Source of the DNA: Pseudomonas palmensis
GTDB lineage: Bacteria; Pseudomonadota; Gammaproteobacteria; Pseudomonadales; Pseudomonadaceae
Assembly (NCBI RefSeq): GCF_017848315.1
Contig: NZ_JAFKEC010000001.1
Span: 1 to 64,000 of the forward strand
Length of the DNA: 64,000 nucleotides
Direction: 5' to 3'
Position 1 is the stretch's first letter. The number at the start of each line of letters is the position of its first letter. Shown in pieces: positions 17,237 through 26,322 of the stretch. The translations under genes and the position numbers were made by a program. Below the pieces are notes generated by a model. That model was not told the DNA's origin, ran no database searches, and saw only the letters and a program-made list of their open reading frames with translations.

Positions 17237-17253
17237 TCGGCACAGCCCTTGCT
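17237..17253 (+). promoter_or_regulatory. Sigma-54 (RpoN) promoter of the urea importer operon
   Basis: The sequence TCGGCACAGCCCTTGCT has GG at 17239-17240 and GC at 17251-17252 with exactly 10 bases between, the invariant -24/-12 spacing. It differs from TGGCACG-N4-TTGCW at only a few positions. Transcription would start near 17264, about 54 bp before urtA. Two half-palindromes, TGCACC at 17155 and GGTGCA at 17178, lie upstream and may be NtrC-related, though their spacing is not the usual one. Confidence 0.72.
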
Positions 17254-17317
17254 AAAGCTCTCTGCACAAAGTCGCCGTCTGCCCAGCAGAACCATTCGAT
17301 CCCATGGAGAGAGCACT

Positions 17318-18583
17318 ATGAAGCGTCGCAGTCTGATCAAGGCATTCACCCTCAGCGCGTCGATTGCCGCGATGGGCCTGAGCTGGACGGTCCAGGCCGC
17401 CGAGACCATCAAGGTCGGCATCCTGCATTCGCTGTCGGGCACCATGGCGATCTCCGAGACCTCGCTCAAGGACATGGCCCTGATGACCATCGAGCAGATC
17501 AACGCCAAGGGCGGGGTCAACGGCAAGCTGCTGGAGCCGGTGGTGGTCGACCCGGCCTCCAACTGGCCGCTGTTCGCCGAGAAGAGCCGCCAGTTGCTGA
17601 CCCAGGACAAGGTCGCGGTGGTGTTCGGCTGCTGGACCTCGGTGTCGCGCAAGTCGGTGCTGCCGGTGTTCGAGGAACTCAACGGGCTGCTGTTCTACCC
17701 GGTGCAGTACGAAGGTGAAGAAATGTCGCCCAACGTGTTCTACACCGGGGCGGCGCCCAACCAGCAGGCGATCCCGGCGGTGGAATACCTGATGAGCGAG
17801 GACGGTGGCGCGGCCAAGCGCTTCTTCCTGCTGGGCACCGACTACGTGTACCCACGCACCACCAACAAGATTCTGCGCGCGTTCCTGCACAGCAAGGGCG
17901 TGGCCGACAAGGACATCGAGGAGGTGTACACCCCGTTCGGCCACAGCGATTACCAGACCATCGTGGCCAACATCAAGAAGTTCTCGGCCGGGGGCAAGAC
18001 GGCGGTGATCTCCACCGTCAACGGCGACTCCAACGTGCCGTTCTACAAGGAACTGGCCAACCAGGGCCTGAAGGCCACCGACGTGCCGGTGGTGGCGTTC
18101 TCGGTGGGTGAAGAGGAGCTTCGCGGCATCGACACCAAGCCGCTGGTGGGGCACCTGGCGGCATGGAACTACTTCGAGTCGGTGGACAACCCGGTCAACA
18201 CGCAGTTCGTGGCCGACTGGAAGGCCTATGCCAAGGCGAAGAACCTGCCGGGCGCCGACAAGGCGGTGACCAACGACCCGATGGAGGCCACCTATGTGGG
18301 CATCCATATGTGGGCCCAGGCGGTGGAAAAGGCCAAGAGCACCGATGTGGACAAGGTGCGCGAGGCGCTGGCGGGGCAGACGTTCAAGGCGCCATCGGGC
18401 TTCACCCTGACCATGGACAAGACCAACCACCACCTGCACAAGCCGGTGATGATCGGCGAGATCCAGGATGACGGGCAGTTCAGCGTGGTGTGGCAGACCG
18501 AGCAGCCGCTGCGCGCGCAGCCGTGGAGCCCGTTCATTCCGGGCAACGACAAGCGGCCGGATTATGCCGTGAAAGGCAACTGA
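17318..18583 (+). CDS. urtA: Urea ABC transporter substrate-binding protein UrtA
   Basis: This 421-residue periplasmic protein binds urea (or short-chain amides) for the UrtBCDE importer. The signal region MKRRSLIKAFTL fits a Tat-like twin-arginine motif, followed by a hydrophobic stretch ending VQA-AET. The mature domain is a type I periplasmic binding fold with KVGILHSLSGTMAISET and FGCWTSVSRKSVLPVFEE, both typical of UrtA. ATG 17318 follows GGAGAG. It begins the urtABCDE operon, separated from urtB by a REP pair. Confidence 0.94.
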   Translation: MKRRSLIKAFTLSASIAAMGLSWTVQAAETIKVGILHSLSGTMAISETSLKDMALMTIEQINAKGGVNGKLLEPVVVDPASNWPLFAEKSRQLLTQDKVAVVFGCWTSVSRKSVLPVFEELNGLLFYPVQYEGEEMSPNVFYTGAAPNQQAIPAVEYLMSEDGGAAKRFFLLGTDYVYPRTTNKILRAFLHSKGVADKDIEEVYTPFGHSDYQTIVANIKKFSAGGKTAVISTVNGDSNVPFYKELANQGLKATDVPVVAFSVGEEELRGIDTKPLVGHLAAWNYFESVDNPVNTQFVADWKAYAKAKNLPGADKAVTNDPMEATYVGIHMWAQAVEKAKSTDVDKVREALAGQTFKAPSGFTLTMDKTNHHLHKPVMIGEIQDDGQFSVVWQTEQPLRAQPWSPFIPGNDKRPDYAVKGN

Positions 18584-18606
18584 GGCAGGGGGCCGCCGTG
18601 CGGCCC

Positions 18607-18676
18607 ATCGCGGGTCAAGCCCGCTCCCACAGGGATCACCGAACTCTGTAGGAGCGGGCTTGACCCGCGAAGAGGC
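18607..18676. repeat. Paired REP element between urtA and urtB
   Basis: Inverted copies of ATCGCGGGTCAAGCCCGCTC lie 24-34 bp after the urtA stop. The position, between the highly expressed binding protein and the membrane components, suggests a differential-expression or mRNA-end-stabilising role. Confidence 0.9.
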
Positions 18677-18710
18677 CCTGACAGTCACCTAACCTTTCGA
18701 GGAAGCCGCC

Positions 18711-20213
18711 ATGCCCAAGGCACTCCACTCGCTGTTGCTCGCCCTGCTCCTGCTGCTGCCTCTGGCAGCCCGGGCCGCTGGCGACGCCGACTACTTCATC
18801 GCCGCCAAGCCCAACGAACAGGCCAGCCTGCTGCAAGGCTGGGCGGCGCAACCCGACCCCGCGCGCCTCGAACTGCTGAGTTCGCTGCAGCAAGGCCGCC
18901 TGGGCCCGGACGACAGCCGCAAGCTGCGCCTGAACAACCGCCTGCGCGGCCTGGTGGACAACGCCCTGGCCAGCCATCGACTGCTCAGCGATGACGCCAG
19001 GGTCCGCCTGGCCGCCGCCCAGCAACTGCAGAAAAGCGCGCAGCCCGCTCAGGTCGCCTTCCTCGACCGGCGCTTTGCCAGCGAGCCCGACGCCGCCGTG
19101 CACGCAGCCCTGGGCCTGGCCCTGGCCAACCTGCAACTGGTCGCGACAGACCCCGCCGTACGCCTGGCCGCCGTGCGCCTGCTGGGCGAAACCGGCGACC
19201 CGATGGCCCGCACCCGCCTCGAAAGCCTGCTCGACCCCAGTGTGGAAACCGACCCCACGGTGCGCACCGCCGCCGAAACCAGCCTGGCCCAGGTCAAGCG
19301 CAAGCTGCTGATCGGCGAGCTGCTCGGCCAGGCCTTCAGCGGGCTGTCGCTGGGTTCGATCCTGCTGCTGGCAGCCCTGGGCCTGGCGATCACCTTCGGC
19401 CTGCTGGGGGTGATCAACATGGCCCACGGCGAAATGCTGATGCTCGGCGCCTACAGCACCTACGTGGTGCAAGTGCTGGTGCAGCGCTACGCCCCCGGCG
19501 CGCTGGACTTCTACCCGTTGCTGGCACTGCCGGTGGCCTTCGGTGTGAGTGCCGGGGTCGGCATGCTGCTCGAACGCACGGTGATCCGCCACCTGTACGG
19601 GCGCCCGCTGGAAACCCTGCTGGCCACCTGGGGCATCAGCCTGATCCTGATCCAGGCCATCCGCCTGCTGTTCGGCGCGCAGAACGTCGAGGTGGCCAAC
19701 CCGGCCTGGCTCTCCGGCGGCCTGCAGGTACTGCCCAACCTGGTGCTGCCCTACAGCCGCCTGGTGATCATCGGTTTCGCCCTGTGCGTGGTGCTGCTCA
19801 CCTGGCTGCTGCTCAACCGCACCCGCCTGGGCCTGAACGTGCGCGCCGTCACCCAGAACCGCAACATGGCCGCCTGCTGCGGCGTGCCCACCGGGCGCGT
19901 GGACATGCTCGCCTTCGGCCTGGGTTCGGGTATCGCCGGCCTGGGCGGCGTGGCCCTGAGCCAGATCGGCAACGTCGGCCCGGACCTGGGCCAGAGCTAC
20001 ATCATCGACTCGTTCCTGGTGGTGGTGCTCGGTGGCGTCGGGCAACTGGCCGGCAGCCTGTGGGCCGCGTTCGGCCTGGGCATAGCCAACAAGTTGCTGG
20101 AGCCGCAGATCGGTGCGGTGCTCGGCAAGATCCTCATCCTTGCGCTGATCATTCTGTTCATCCAGAAGCGTCCGCAAGGCCTGTTCGCCCTCAAGGGACG
20201 GGTAATCGACTGA
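18711..20213 (+). CDS. urtB: Urea ABC transporter permease UrtB
   Basis: This 500-residue inner-membrane permease has a signal peptide followed by a periplasmic domain of about 190 residues rich in Ala/Leu repeats, then the LivH-type membrane domain beginning GQAFSGLSLGSILLLAALGLAITFGLLGVINMAHGEMLML. The extended N-terminus is normal for UrtB. It ends in a LivH-style RPQGLFALKGR tail. A GAGGA ribosome-binding site precedes ATG 18711. Its stop shares a base with the urtC start (TGATG). Confidence 0.93.
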   Translation: MPKALHSLLLALLLLLPLAARAAGDADYFIAAKPNEQASLLQGWAAQPDPARLELLSSLQQGRLGPDDSRKLRLNNRLRGLVDNALASHRLLSDDARVRLAAAQQLQKSAQPAQVAFLDRRFASEPDAAVHAALGLALANLQLVATDPAVRLAAVRLLGETGDPMARTRLESLLDPSVETDPTVRTAAETSLAQVKRKLLIGELLGQAFSGLSLGSILLLAALGLAITFGLLGVINMAHGEMLMLGAYSTYVVQVLVQRYAPGALDFYPLLALPVAFGVSAGVGMLLERTVIRHLYGRPLETLLATWGISLILIQAIRLLFGAQNVEVANPAWLSGGLQVLPNLVLPYSRLVIIGFALCVVLLTWLLLNRTRLGLNVRAVTQNRNMAACCGVPTGRVDMLAFGLGSGIAGLGGVALSQIGNVGPDLGQSYIIDSFLVVVLGGVGQLAGSLWAAFGLGIANKLLEPQIGAVLGKILILALIILFIQKRPQGLFALKGRVID

Positions 20214-21292
20214 TGAACCAGCCACTGCTTGTCACTGCTACACAAAAGGCCGGCCCGCGCCTGACCCTGGCCGTCGGCGCCCTGGTGCTGCTGGTGCTGA
20301 TCGCCCTGCCACTGCTGTCGTTGCTGCCAGCCGGCCACAGCCTGCAGGTGTCGGCCTACACCCTGACCCTGGTGGGCAAGATCCTGTGCTACGCCATCGT
20401 TGCCCTGGCGCTGGACCTGGTGTGGGGCTACGCCGGGTTGCTGTCGCTGGGCCATGGCCTGTTCTTCGCCCTGGGCGGCTACGCCATGGGCATGTACCTG
20501 ATGCGCGAAGCGGCCGGCGACGGCCTGCCGGCGTTCATGACCTTTCTGTCGTGGAGCGAGCTGCCGTGGTACTGGGCCGGCACCCAGCACTTTGCCTGGG
20601 CACTGTGCCTGGTGGTGCTGGCGCCGGGGCTTTTGGCGCTGGTGTTCGGCTACTTCGCGTTCCGTTCGCGGATCAAGGGCGTGTACTTCTCGATCATGAC
20701 CCAGGCCCTGACCTTTGCCGGCATGCTGCTGTTCTTTCGCAACGAGACCGGCTTTGGCGGCAACAACGGCTTCACCAACTTTCGCAGCATCCTGGGTTTC
20801 GAGATCACCGCCCAGGGCACCCGCGCGGTGCTGTTCCTGCTCACCGTGGCCTTGCTGGCGGGCAGCCTGTACCTGGGCTGGCGCCTGGCGCGCAGCAAGT
20901 TCGGGCGCGTGCTCACGGCGCTGCGCGACGCCGAGAACCGCCTGATGTTCTGCGGCTACGACCCGCGCGGCTTCAAGCTGTTCGTGTGGGTGCTGAGCGC
21001 CGTGCTGTGCGGCCTGGCAGGTGCGCTGTACGTGCCGCAGGTGGGCATCATCAACCCCAGCGAGATGTCGCCCACCAACTCCATCGAGGCCGCCGTGTGG
21101 GTAGCCCTGGGCGGGCGCGGCACGCTGATCGGGCCGTTGCTGGGCGCCGGCGTGGTCAATGGCATGAAGAGCTGGTTCACCGTGGCGTTCCCCGAGTTCT
21201 GGCTGTTCTTTCTCGGTGCGCTGTTCATTCTGGTAACGCTTTACCTGCCCAGAGGCGTGGTCGGCCTGCTGAAGAAAAGGGGTGAACAATGA
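20213..21292 (+). CDS. urtC: Urea ABC transporter permease UrtC
   Basis: This 359-residue LivM-type inner-membrane permease pairs with UrtB to form the urea channel. It has the pattern GYAGLLSLGHGLFFALGGYAMGMYL and LGGRGTLIGPLLGAGVVNGMKSW seen in UrtC. Start ATG 20213 is fixed by the 1-bp TGATG overlap with urtB. It overlaps urtD by 4 bp. Confidence 0.93.
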   Translation: MNQPLLVTATQKAGPRLTLAVGALVLLVLIALPLLSLLPAGHSLQVSAYTLTLVGKILCYAIVALALDLVWGYAGLLSLGHGLFFALGGYAMGMYLMREAAGDGLPAFMTFLSWSELPWYWAGTQHFAWALCLVVLAPGLLALVFGYFAFRSRIKGVYFSIMTQALTFAGMLLFFRNETGFGGNNGFTNFRSILGFEITAQGTRAVLFLLTVALLAGSLYLGWRLARSKFGRVLTALRDAENRLMFCGYDPRGFKLFVWVLSAVLCGLAGALYVPQVGIINPSEMSPTNSIEAAVWVALGGRGTLIGPLLGAGVVNGMKSWFTVAFPEFWLFFLGALFILVTLYLPRGVVGLLKKRGEQ

Positions 21293-22149
21293 GAAGCGTA
21301 CCGCTGCCTGCCGTACACCCCGAGTTCATGCTCGAACCGATCATCGACGCCGGCAGCGGTCGCGATGCCATCGGCCTGGGCCAGGCACGCCAGCCGGGGC
21401 TGGACGTGCGCCACGGCACGGTGCTGACGCTGGAGGACATCAGCGTGAGCTTCGACGGCTTCAAGGCGCTGAATGCGCTGAACCTGTACATCGGCGTGGG
21501 CGAGTTGCGCTGCATCATCGGGCCCAACGGGGCGGGCAAGACCACGCTGATGGACGTGATCACCGGCAAGACCCGCCCCACCACCGGCAAGGCCTGGTTC
21601 GGCGAGACCCTGGACCTGACGCGCATGAGCGAGGTGCAGATCGCCCAGGCCGGCATCGGGCGCAAGTTCCAGAAGCCGACGGTGTTCGAGGCCTTGAGCG
21701 TGTACGAAAACCTGGAACTGGCGCAGAAGGCCGACAAGTCGGTATGGGCCAGCCTGTGCGCAAGACTCGGCGGCGAACAGCGCGACCGTATCGACCAGGT
21801 GCTGCAGACCATTCGCCTGACCGGGTCGGCGCAGCGCCCGGCGGGGTTGCTGTCCCATGGGCAGAAGCAGTTTCTGGAGATCGGCATGCTGCTGATGCAG
21901 GACCCGCAGTTGCTGCTGCTGGACGAACCGGTGGCGGGCATGACCGACGCCGAGACCGAATTCACCGCCGAGCTGTTCAAAAGCCTGGCCGGCCGGCATT
22001 CGCTGATGGTGGTGGAGCACGACATGGGGTTTGTCGGCAGCATTGCCGACCATGTGACGGTGCTGCACCAGGGCAGCGTGCTGGCAGAGGGTTCGCTGGA
22101 ACAGGTGCAGGCCGATGATCGGGTGATCGAGGTTTATCTGGGGCGCTGA
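21289..22149 (+). CDS. urtD: Urea ABC transporter ATP-binding protein UrtD
   Basis: This 286-residue cytoplasmic ATPase has Walker A GPNGAGKTTLMDVITG, the variant signature LLSHGQKQFLEIGMLL (Ser-His-Gly-Gln rather than Ser-Gly-Gly-Gln, usual for UrtD), and Walker B LLLLDEPVAGMTDAET. An N-terminal extension of about 40 residues precedes the ABC domain, which starts near VLTLEDISVSFDGFKAL. A shorter start is possible. It overlaps urtC by 4 bp and is followed by a REP pair before urtE. Confidence 0.93.
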   Translation: MRSVPLPAVHPEFMLEPIIDAGSGRDAIGLGQARQPGLDVRHGTVLTLEDISVSFDGFKALNALNLYIGVGELRCIIGPNGAGKTTLMDVITGKTRPTTGKAWFGETLDLTRMSEVQIAQAGIGRKFQKPTVFEALSVYENLELAQKADKSVWASLCARLGGEQRDRIDQVLQTIRLTGSAQRPAGLLSHGQKQFLEIGMLLMQDPQLLLLDEPVAGMTDAETEFTAELFKSLAGRHSLMVVEHDMGFVGSIADHVTVLHQGSVLAEGSLEQVQADDRVIEVYLGR

Positions 22150-22154
22150 AAAGC

Positions 22155-22217
22155 TTCGCCGGCAACGCCGGCTCCTACAGAGACACCGCGGCTCTGGTAG
22201 GAGCCGGCGTTGCCGGT
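22155..22217. repeat. Paired REP element between urtD and urtE
   Basis: Inverted copies of TTCGCCGGCAACGCCGGCTC separate urtD and urtE by 91 bp within the operon. The right copy is slightly degraded at its end (GCCGGTAC). Confidence 0.88.
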
Positions 22218-22240
22218 ACAGACAAAAAAGGACAAGTCAC

Positions 22241-22939
22241 ATGCTGAAAATCGACACCCTGCACCAGTACTACGGCGGCAGCCACATCCTGCGCGGCCTG
22301 TCGTTCCAGGCCAAGGTCGGTGAGGTCACCTGCCTGCTGGGCCGCAACGGCGTGGGCAAGACCACCCTGCTGCGCTGCCTGATGGGCCTGCTGCCCGCCC
22401 GCGAAGGCAGCGTGCACTGGGAGGGCCAGGCCATCACCACGCTCAAGCCGCATCAGCGCGTGCATGCCGGAATCGCCTACGTGCCCCAGGGCCGCGAGAT
22501 CTTCCCGCGCCTGACGGTGGAGGAGAACCTGCTGATGGGCCTGTCACGCTTCGGCGCCAGCCAGGCGCGGGAGGTGCCGGCCTTCATCTACGAACTGTTC
22601 CCGGTACTGCTGCAGATGAAACACCGCCGCGGCGGCGACCTGTCCGGTGGCCAGCAACAGCAACTGGCCATCGGCCGCGCCCTGGCCAGCCGCCCGCGCC
22701 TGCTGATTCTCGACGAGCCCACCGAAGGCATCCAGCCATCGGTGATCAAGGAGATCGGTGCGGTGATCCGCCAACTGGCCGCGCGTGGCGACATGGCGAT
22801 TCTGCTGGTGGAGCAGTTCTACGACTTTGCCGCCGAGCTGGCCGACCAGTACCTGGTGATGTCCCGCGGCGAGATCGTGCAGCAGGGCCGCGGGGAAAAC
22901 ATGGAGGCCGAAGGTGTACGCGGCCTGGTTACGATTTAA
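22241..22939 (+). CDS. urtE: Urea ABC transporter ATP-binding protein UrtE
   Basis: This 232-residue LivF-type ATPase is the second nucleotide-binding subunit. It has Walker A GRNGVGKTTLLRCLMG, signature GGDLSGGQQQQLAIGRAL and Walker B RLLILDEPTEGIQPS, followed by LVEQFYDFAAELAD. AAGGA precedes ATG 22241. It completes the urtABCDE set. Confidence 0.94.
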   Translation: MLKIDTLHQYYGGSHILRGLSFQAKVGEVTCLLGRNGVGKTTLLRCLMGLLPAREGSVHWEGQAITTLKPHQRVHAGIAYVPQGREIFPRLTVEENLLMGLSRFGASQAREVPAFIYELFPVLLQMKHRRGGDLSGGQQQQLAIGRALASRPRLLILDEPTEGIQPSVIKEIGAVIRQLAARGDMAILLVEQFYDFAAELADQYLVMSRGEIVQQGRGENMEAEGVRGLVTI

Positions 22940-22971
22940 TCTGTGCGCCTGTCCCGTTTCGAGAGCCTGTC

Positions 22972-23493
22972 ATGAACCACATCCGCGACGCCGTGCACGC
23001 CGACCTGCCGGCCATCCGTGATATCTACAACGATGCGGTGCTCAACACCCTGGCGATCTGGAACGAGCAGACGGTCGACCTGGGCAATCGCCAGGCGTGG
23101 TTCGCGGCGCGCCAGGGGCAGGGTTATCCGATACTGGTGGCGGTGAATGAGGCAGGGGACGTGCTGGGCTATGCCTCGTTCGGCGACTGGCGCCCGTTCG
23201 AGGGGTTTCGCCACACCGTGGAGCATTCGGTGTACATCCGCAGCGACCAGCGCGGCCAGGGCCTGGGGCCGTTGCTGATGCAGGCGCTGATCGAGCGTGC
23301 CAGGGGCTGTGGCAAGCATGTGATGGTGGCGGCGATCGAGAGCGGCAATACGGCGTCGATCCGCCTGCACGAGCGGCTGGGCTTCACCCTGAACGGACAG
23401 ATGCCGCAGGTGGGGGTGAAGTTCGGCAAGTGGCTGGACCTGACCTTCATGCAACTGATGCTGGCACCGGGGGCGCAGCCCCCACAGGGCTGA
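22972..23493 (+). CDS. GNAT acetyltransferase, phosphinothricin/methionine-sulfone type
   Basis: This 173-residue cytoplasmic enzyme matches the PAT/MddA-like GNAT group: IRDAVHADLPAIRDIYNDAVLNT, the acetyl-CoA loop RGQGLGPLLMQALIE, and ESGNTASIRLHERLGF. Relatives acetylate L-phosphinothricin, methionine sulfone or sulfoximine, detoxifying glutamine-synthetase inhibitors. It follows urtE by 32 bp and might share its transcript; protection of nitrogen assimilation would fit, but this is inference. The exact substrate is unknown. Confidence 0.85.
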   Translation: MNHIRDAVHADLPAIRDIYNDAVLNTLAIWNEQTVDLGNRQAWFAARQGQGYPILVAVNEAGDVLGYASFGDWRPFEGFRHTVEHSVYIRSDQRGQGLGPLLMQALIERARGCGKHVMVAAIESGNTASIRLHERLGFTLNGQMPQVGVKFGKWLDLTFMQLMLAPGAQPPQG

Positions 23494-23500
23494 GGGCCTC

Positions 23501-23584
23501 ATCGCGGGTCAAGCCCGCTCTAACAGGTACAGCGCTGGCTTGGAGGCCAACGGCGTATCGGTGGGAGCGGGCTTGACCCGCGAT
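23501..23584. repeat. Paired REP element between converging genes
   Basis: Copies of ATCGCGGGTCAAGCCCGCTC and its inverse flank about 40 bp of spacer, between the convergent acetyltransferase and cbpM genes. It may act as a bidirectional end. Confidence 0.9.
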
Positions 23585-23592
23585 TGGGCCGG

Positions 23593-23898
23593 TCAGCCTT
23601 GCACAAACCTTCCCAGGCGCTGCTTCAACATCGAATTCTCACTGCGCAACTGCTTCACTTCCTCCAGCAGCTCCAGCGCCAGCGCCACCCCTTCCCACTC
23701 CAGTTCCAGCTCCTGGTGCAGCTTGGCCGCGCGCTTGGCCAGCACCGGGGCACGGTCGTCGAACACCCATTCCTCCGGCGTTCGCCCCGAAGGTTCAACG
23801 ATGCCGTGTTCGACGATCTCGATCACGTAGGCTGCCGGTACATCGGCCTCCTGACAAAGGGTTCGCATGTCCAGTTGAACGATCAGGGTACTGCTCAT
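23593..23898 (-). CDS. cbpM: Chaperone modulatory protein CbpM
   Basis: This 101-residue cytoplasmic protein, the same length as E. coli CbpM, inhibits CbpA by binding its J domain. It begins MSSTLIVQLDMRTLCQEADV (MerR-like helical N-terminal part) and ends with a coiled-coil LELLEEVKQLRSENSMLKQRL. ATG 23898 is preferred over GTG 23904. It starts 2 bp after the cbpA stop, the classic cbpAM pairing. Confidence 0.92.
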   Translation of the reverse strand: MSSTLIVQLDMRTLCQEADVPAAYVIEIVEHGIVEPSGRTPEEWVFDDRAPVLAKRAAKLHQELELEWEGVALALELLEEVKQLRSENSMLKQRLGRFVQG

Positions 23899-23900
23899 GG

Positions 23901-24863
23901 TCACTTACTCCATTGAGTTCGCGGGTTGAACCCGGCCTTCTCCGACAGTTTGGTCCACAGTTCGCGGGCTTCGGCGCTCGATTGCGTCGGCATCACCACC
24001 TTCAGCTGCGCATACAGGTCGCCACGCTGGCCTTGCTTGTTGCTCAGGCCCATGCCCTTGATGCGCAGGCGCTGGCCGCTCTGGCTGTCGGGGCGGATGG
24101 TCAGGTTGACCTTGCCGGTCAGGGTCGGCATCTCGACCTTGGTGCCCAGCGCAGCCTCCCACGGTGCCAGCGGCACGGTGATGATCAGGTCATGCCCTTC
24201 GACATCGAACAGCGGGTGGGGTGCCAGGCGAATGATCAGGTACAGGTCGCCATTGGCGCCGCCGCCCACGCCCGGTGCACCCTGGCCCTTGAGGCGGATG
24301 CGCTCGCCGTCGGTCACCCCGGCAGGGATCTTGACGTTGAGGGTCTTGGTGGTGTCGCCCGTGCGCTGCCCGGCCGCGTTGTACTGCGGCACCTGGAAGC
24401 TGATCTTCTTCGACTCGTTGGCCAGGGTTTCCTCGAGGAAAATCGCCAGTTCCATTTCCACGTCCTGCCCTCGCCGACCGGCACTGCGTTGCTGGCCACG
24501 GCCAAAGGGATTGCCGTTGCCACGTCCGGCCGAGCCGAAAATGGAACTGAAGAAGTCCGAGAAGTCGCCGCCGCCAAAGTCGGCACCGCCACCGCCACCG
24601 CCACGGCTTTCCCAGCCCGGCGGGCCCTGGAAGGGCCGGCCGTGCTGGCCGTACTTGCGCAGCTCGTCGTATTCGGCGCGCTTTTCAGGGCTGCTCAGGG
24701 CCTCATAGGCCTCGTTCACTTCCTTGAAGTGGTTTTCGGCGTCGCGCTCTTTGCTGACGTCCGGGTGATACTTGCGCGCAAGCTTGCGGTAGGCGGTCTT
24801 GATCGCCTTTTCATCCGCCGTGGGCTCTACGCCAAGGATCTTGTAATAGTCTTTGAAGTCCAT
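23901..24863 (-). CDS. cbpA: DnaJ-like curved-DNA-binding protein CbpA
   Basis: This 320-residue cochaperone has a J domain (residues 1-70) with the HPD motif in [21 protein letters not shown], a Gly/Phe-rich linker (about 75-130), and two C-terminal substrate-binding domains. It lacks the zinc-finger of DnaJ, as expected for CbpA. CbpA also binds curved DNA and accumulates at stationary phase in E. coli. It is divergent from a DnaK-like gene, a possible partner. Confidence 0.94.
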   Translation of the reverse strand: MDFKDYYKILGVEPTADEKAIKTAYRKLARKYHPDVSKERDAENHFKEVNEAYEALSSPEKRAEYDELRKYGQHGRPFQGPPGWESRGGGGGGADFGGGDFSDFFSSIFGSAGRGNGNPFGRGQQRSAGRRGQDVEMELAIFLEETLANESKKISFQVPQYNAAGQRTGDTTKTLNVKIPAGVTDGERIRLKGQGAPGVGGGANGDLYLIIRLAPHPLFDVEGHDLIITVPLAPWEAALGTKVEMPTLTGKVNLTIRPDSQSGQRLRIKGMGLSNKQGQRGDLYAQLKVVMPTQSSAEARELWTKLSEKAGFNPRTQWSK

Positions 24864-24970
24864 CTTTACGATTCACCATCGGTTATCGAATGCATCACTG
24901 CTGTGAAGATTGGGGTCAAGCATAGCCTTTCAAGTCGGACAAAGGATTGCTGTCGAGCAGATATTCGGTC

Positions 24971-24998
24971 TTGATTCTGCCGATGGCTGGCATAAACT
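24971..24998 (+). promoter_or_regulatory. Candidate promoter of the DnaK-like gene
   Basis: TTGATT at 24971-24976 and TAAACT at 24993-24998 with a 16-bp spacer form a plausible sigma-70 promoter 32 bp before ATG 25030, in the divergent gap between cbpA and the DnaK-like gene. Confidence 0.5.
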
Positions 24999-25029
24999 GC
25001 GCGGCCGTTTTTCCCCCGGAAGCACACCC

Positions 25030-26295
25030 ATGAGTCACGCATCCCCGGCCCGCGCCTGCGGTATCGACTTCGGCACCTCCAATTCCACCGTCGGCTGGCA
25101 CCGTCCCGGCGTGGATTCGCTGATTGCCCTGGAAGACGGCAAGATCACCTTGCCCTCGGTGGTGTTCTTCAATATCGAGGAGCGGCGCCCGGTCTATGGC
25201 CGGCTGGCCCTGCACGAGTACCTGGAGGGCTACGAAGGCCGCCTGATGCGCTCGCTCAAGAGCCTGCTGGGCTCCAAGCTGATCAAGCACGACACCAGCG
25301 TGCTGGGCACCGCGCTGCCGTTCAAGGACCTGCTGGGCATGTTCATCGGCGAGCTGAAGAAGCGTGCCGAGGCCAATGCCGGGCGCGACTTCGACGAGGT
25401 GGTGCTGGGCCGCCCGGTGCATTTCGTCGACGACGACCAGGCCGCCGACCAGGAGGCCGAAGACACCCTGGCCGAGGTGGCGAAGAAGATCGGCTTCAAG
25501 GACGTGTCGTTCCAGTACGAACCCATCGCCGCAGCCTTCGACTACGAGTCGAGCATCCAGGGCGAAGAGCTGGTGCTGATCGTCGACATCGGCGGTGGTA
25601 CCTCGGACTTCTCGCTGGTACGCCTGGCCCCCGAGCGCCACATGCTCGATGACCGCCACGCCGACATCCTGGCCACCGGTGGCGTGCACATCGGCGGTAC
25701 CGACTTCGACAAGCAGCTGAGCCTGCAGGGCGTGATGCCGCTGTTCGGCTATGGCAGCCGCATGAAAAGCGGTGCCTTCATGCCCACCAGCCACCACATG
25801 AACCTGGCCACCTGGCACACCATCAACTCGGTGTACTCGCAGAAATCCCAGCTGGCGCTGGGCAGCATGCGCTACGACATCGAGGACACCGACGGCATCG
25901 ACCGCCTGTTCAAGCTGATCGAACAGCGCGCCGGGCACTGGCTGGCGATGGAAGTGGAAGCCACCAAGATCGAGCTGACCCACAGCGACAGCCGCCTGGT
26001 CGACCTCAAGCGCGTGCAGCCCGAGCTGAGTGTGGAGTTGACCCGTGCGCTGTTCGAGGCGTCCATCGACAGCCTGCTCGAACGTGTGCGTGGCAGCGTC
26101 GGCGAGCTGCTGAACAAGGCCGGTGTAGGGGTGGCGCAGGTCGACACGGTATTCTTCACCGGCGGCTCCAGCGGCATCCCTGCCCTGCGCCAGAGCGTGG
26201 CGGCCATGCTGCCCAACGCGCGCCACGTCGAGGGCAACATCTTCGGCAGCATCGGTAGCGGCCTGGCGATCGAAGCCCGCAAGCGTTACGGCTAG
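25030..26295 (+). CDS. yegD: DnaK/Hsp70-like protein (YegD family)
   Basis: This 421-residue protein has the Hsp70 ATPase motifs: CGIDFGTSNSTVGW (phosphate 1), VDIGGGTSDFSLV (phosphate 2) and FFTGGSSGIPALRQSVA (adenosine). It stops after the ATPase core, without the substrate-binding lid of DnaK, and the total length fits E. coli YegD. Its substrate and partners are unknown. The ATG at 25030 follows GGAAG. It is divergent from cbpA and precedes two lipoprotein genes by 27 bp. Confidence 0.88.
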   Translation: MSHASPARACGIDFGTSNSTVGWHRPGVDSLIALEDGKITLPSVVFFNIEERRPVYGRLALHEYLEGYEGRLMRSLKSLLGSKLIKHDTSVLGTALPFKDLLGMFIGELKKRAEANAGRDFDEVVLGRPVHFVDDDQAADQEAEDTLAEVAKKIGFKDVSFQYEPIAAAFDYESSIQGEELVLIVDIGGGTSDFSLVRLAPERHMLDDRHADILATGGVHIGGTDFDKQLSLQGVMPLFGYGSRMKSGAFMPTSHHMNLATWHTINSVYSQKSQLALGSMRYDIEDTDGIDRLFKLIEQRAGHWLAMEVEATKIELTHSDSRLVDLKRVQPELSVELTRALFEASIDSLLERVRGSVGELLNKAGVGVAQVDTVFFTGGSSGIPALRQSVAAMLPNARHVEGNIFGSIGSGLAIEARKRYG

Positions 26296-26322
26296 CCCGC
26301 CGCCCCACAAGGACGTGAACAG

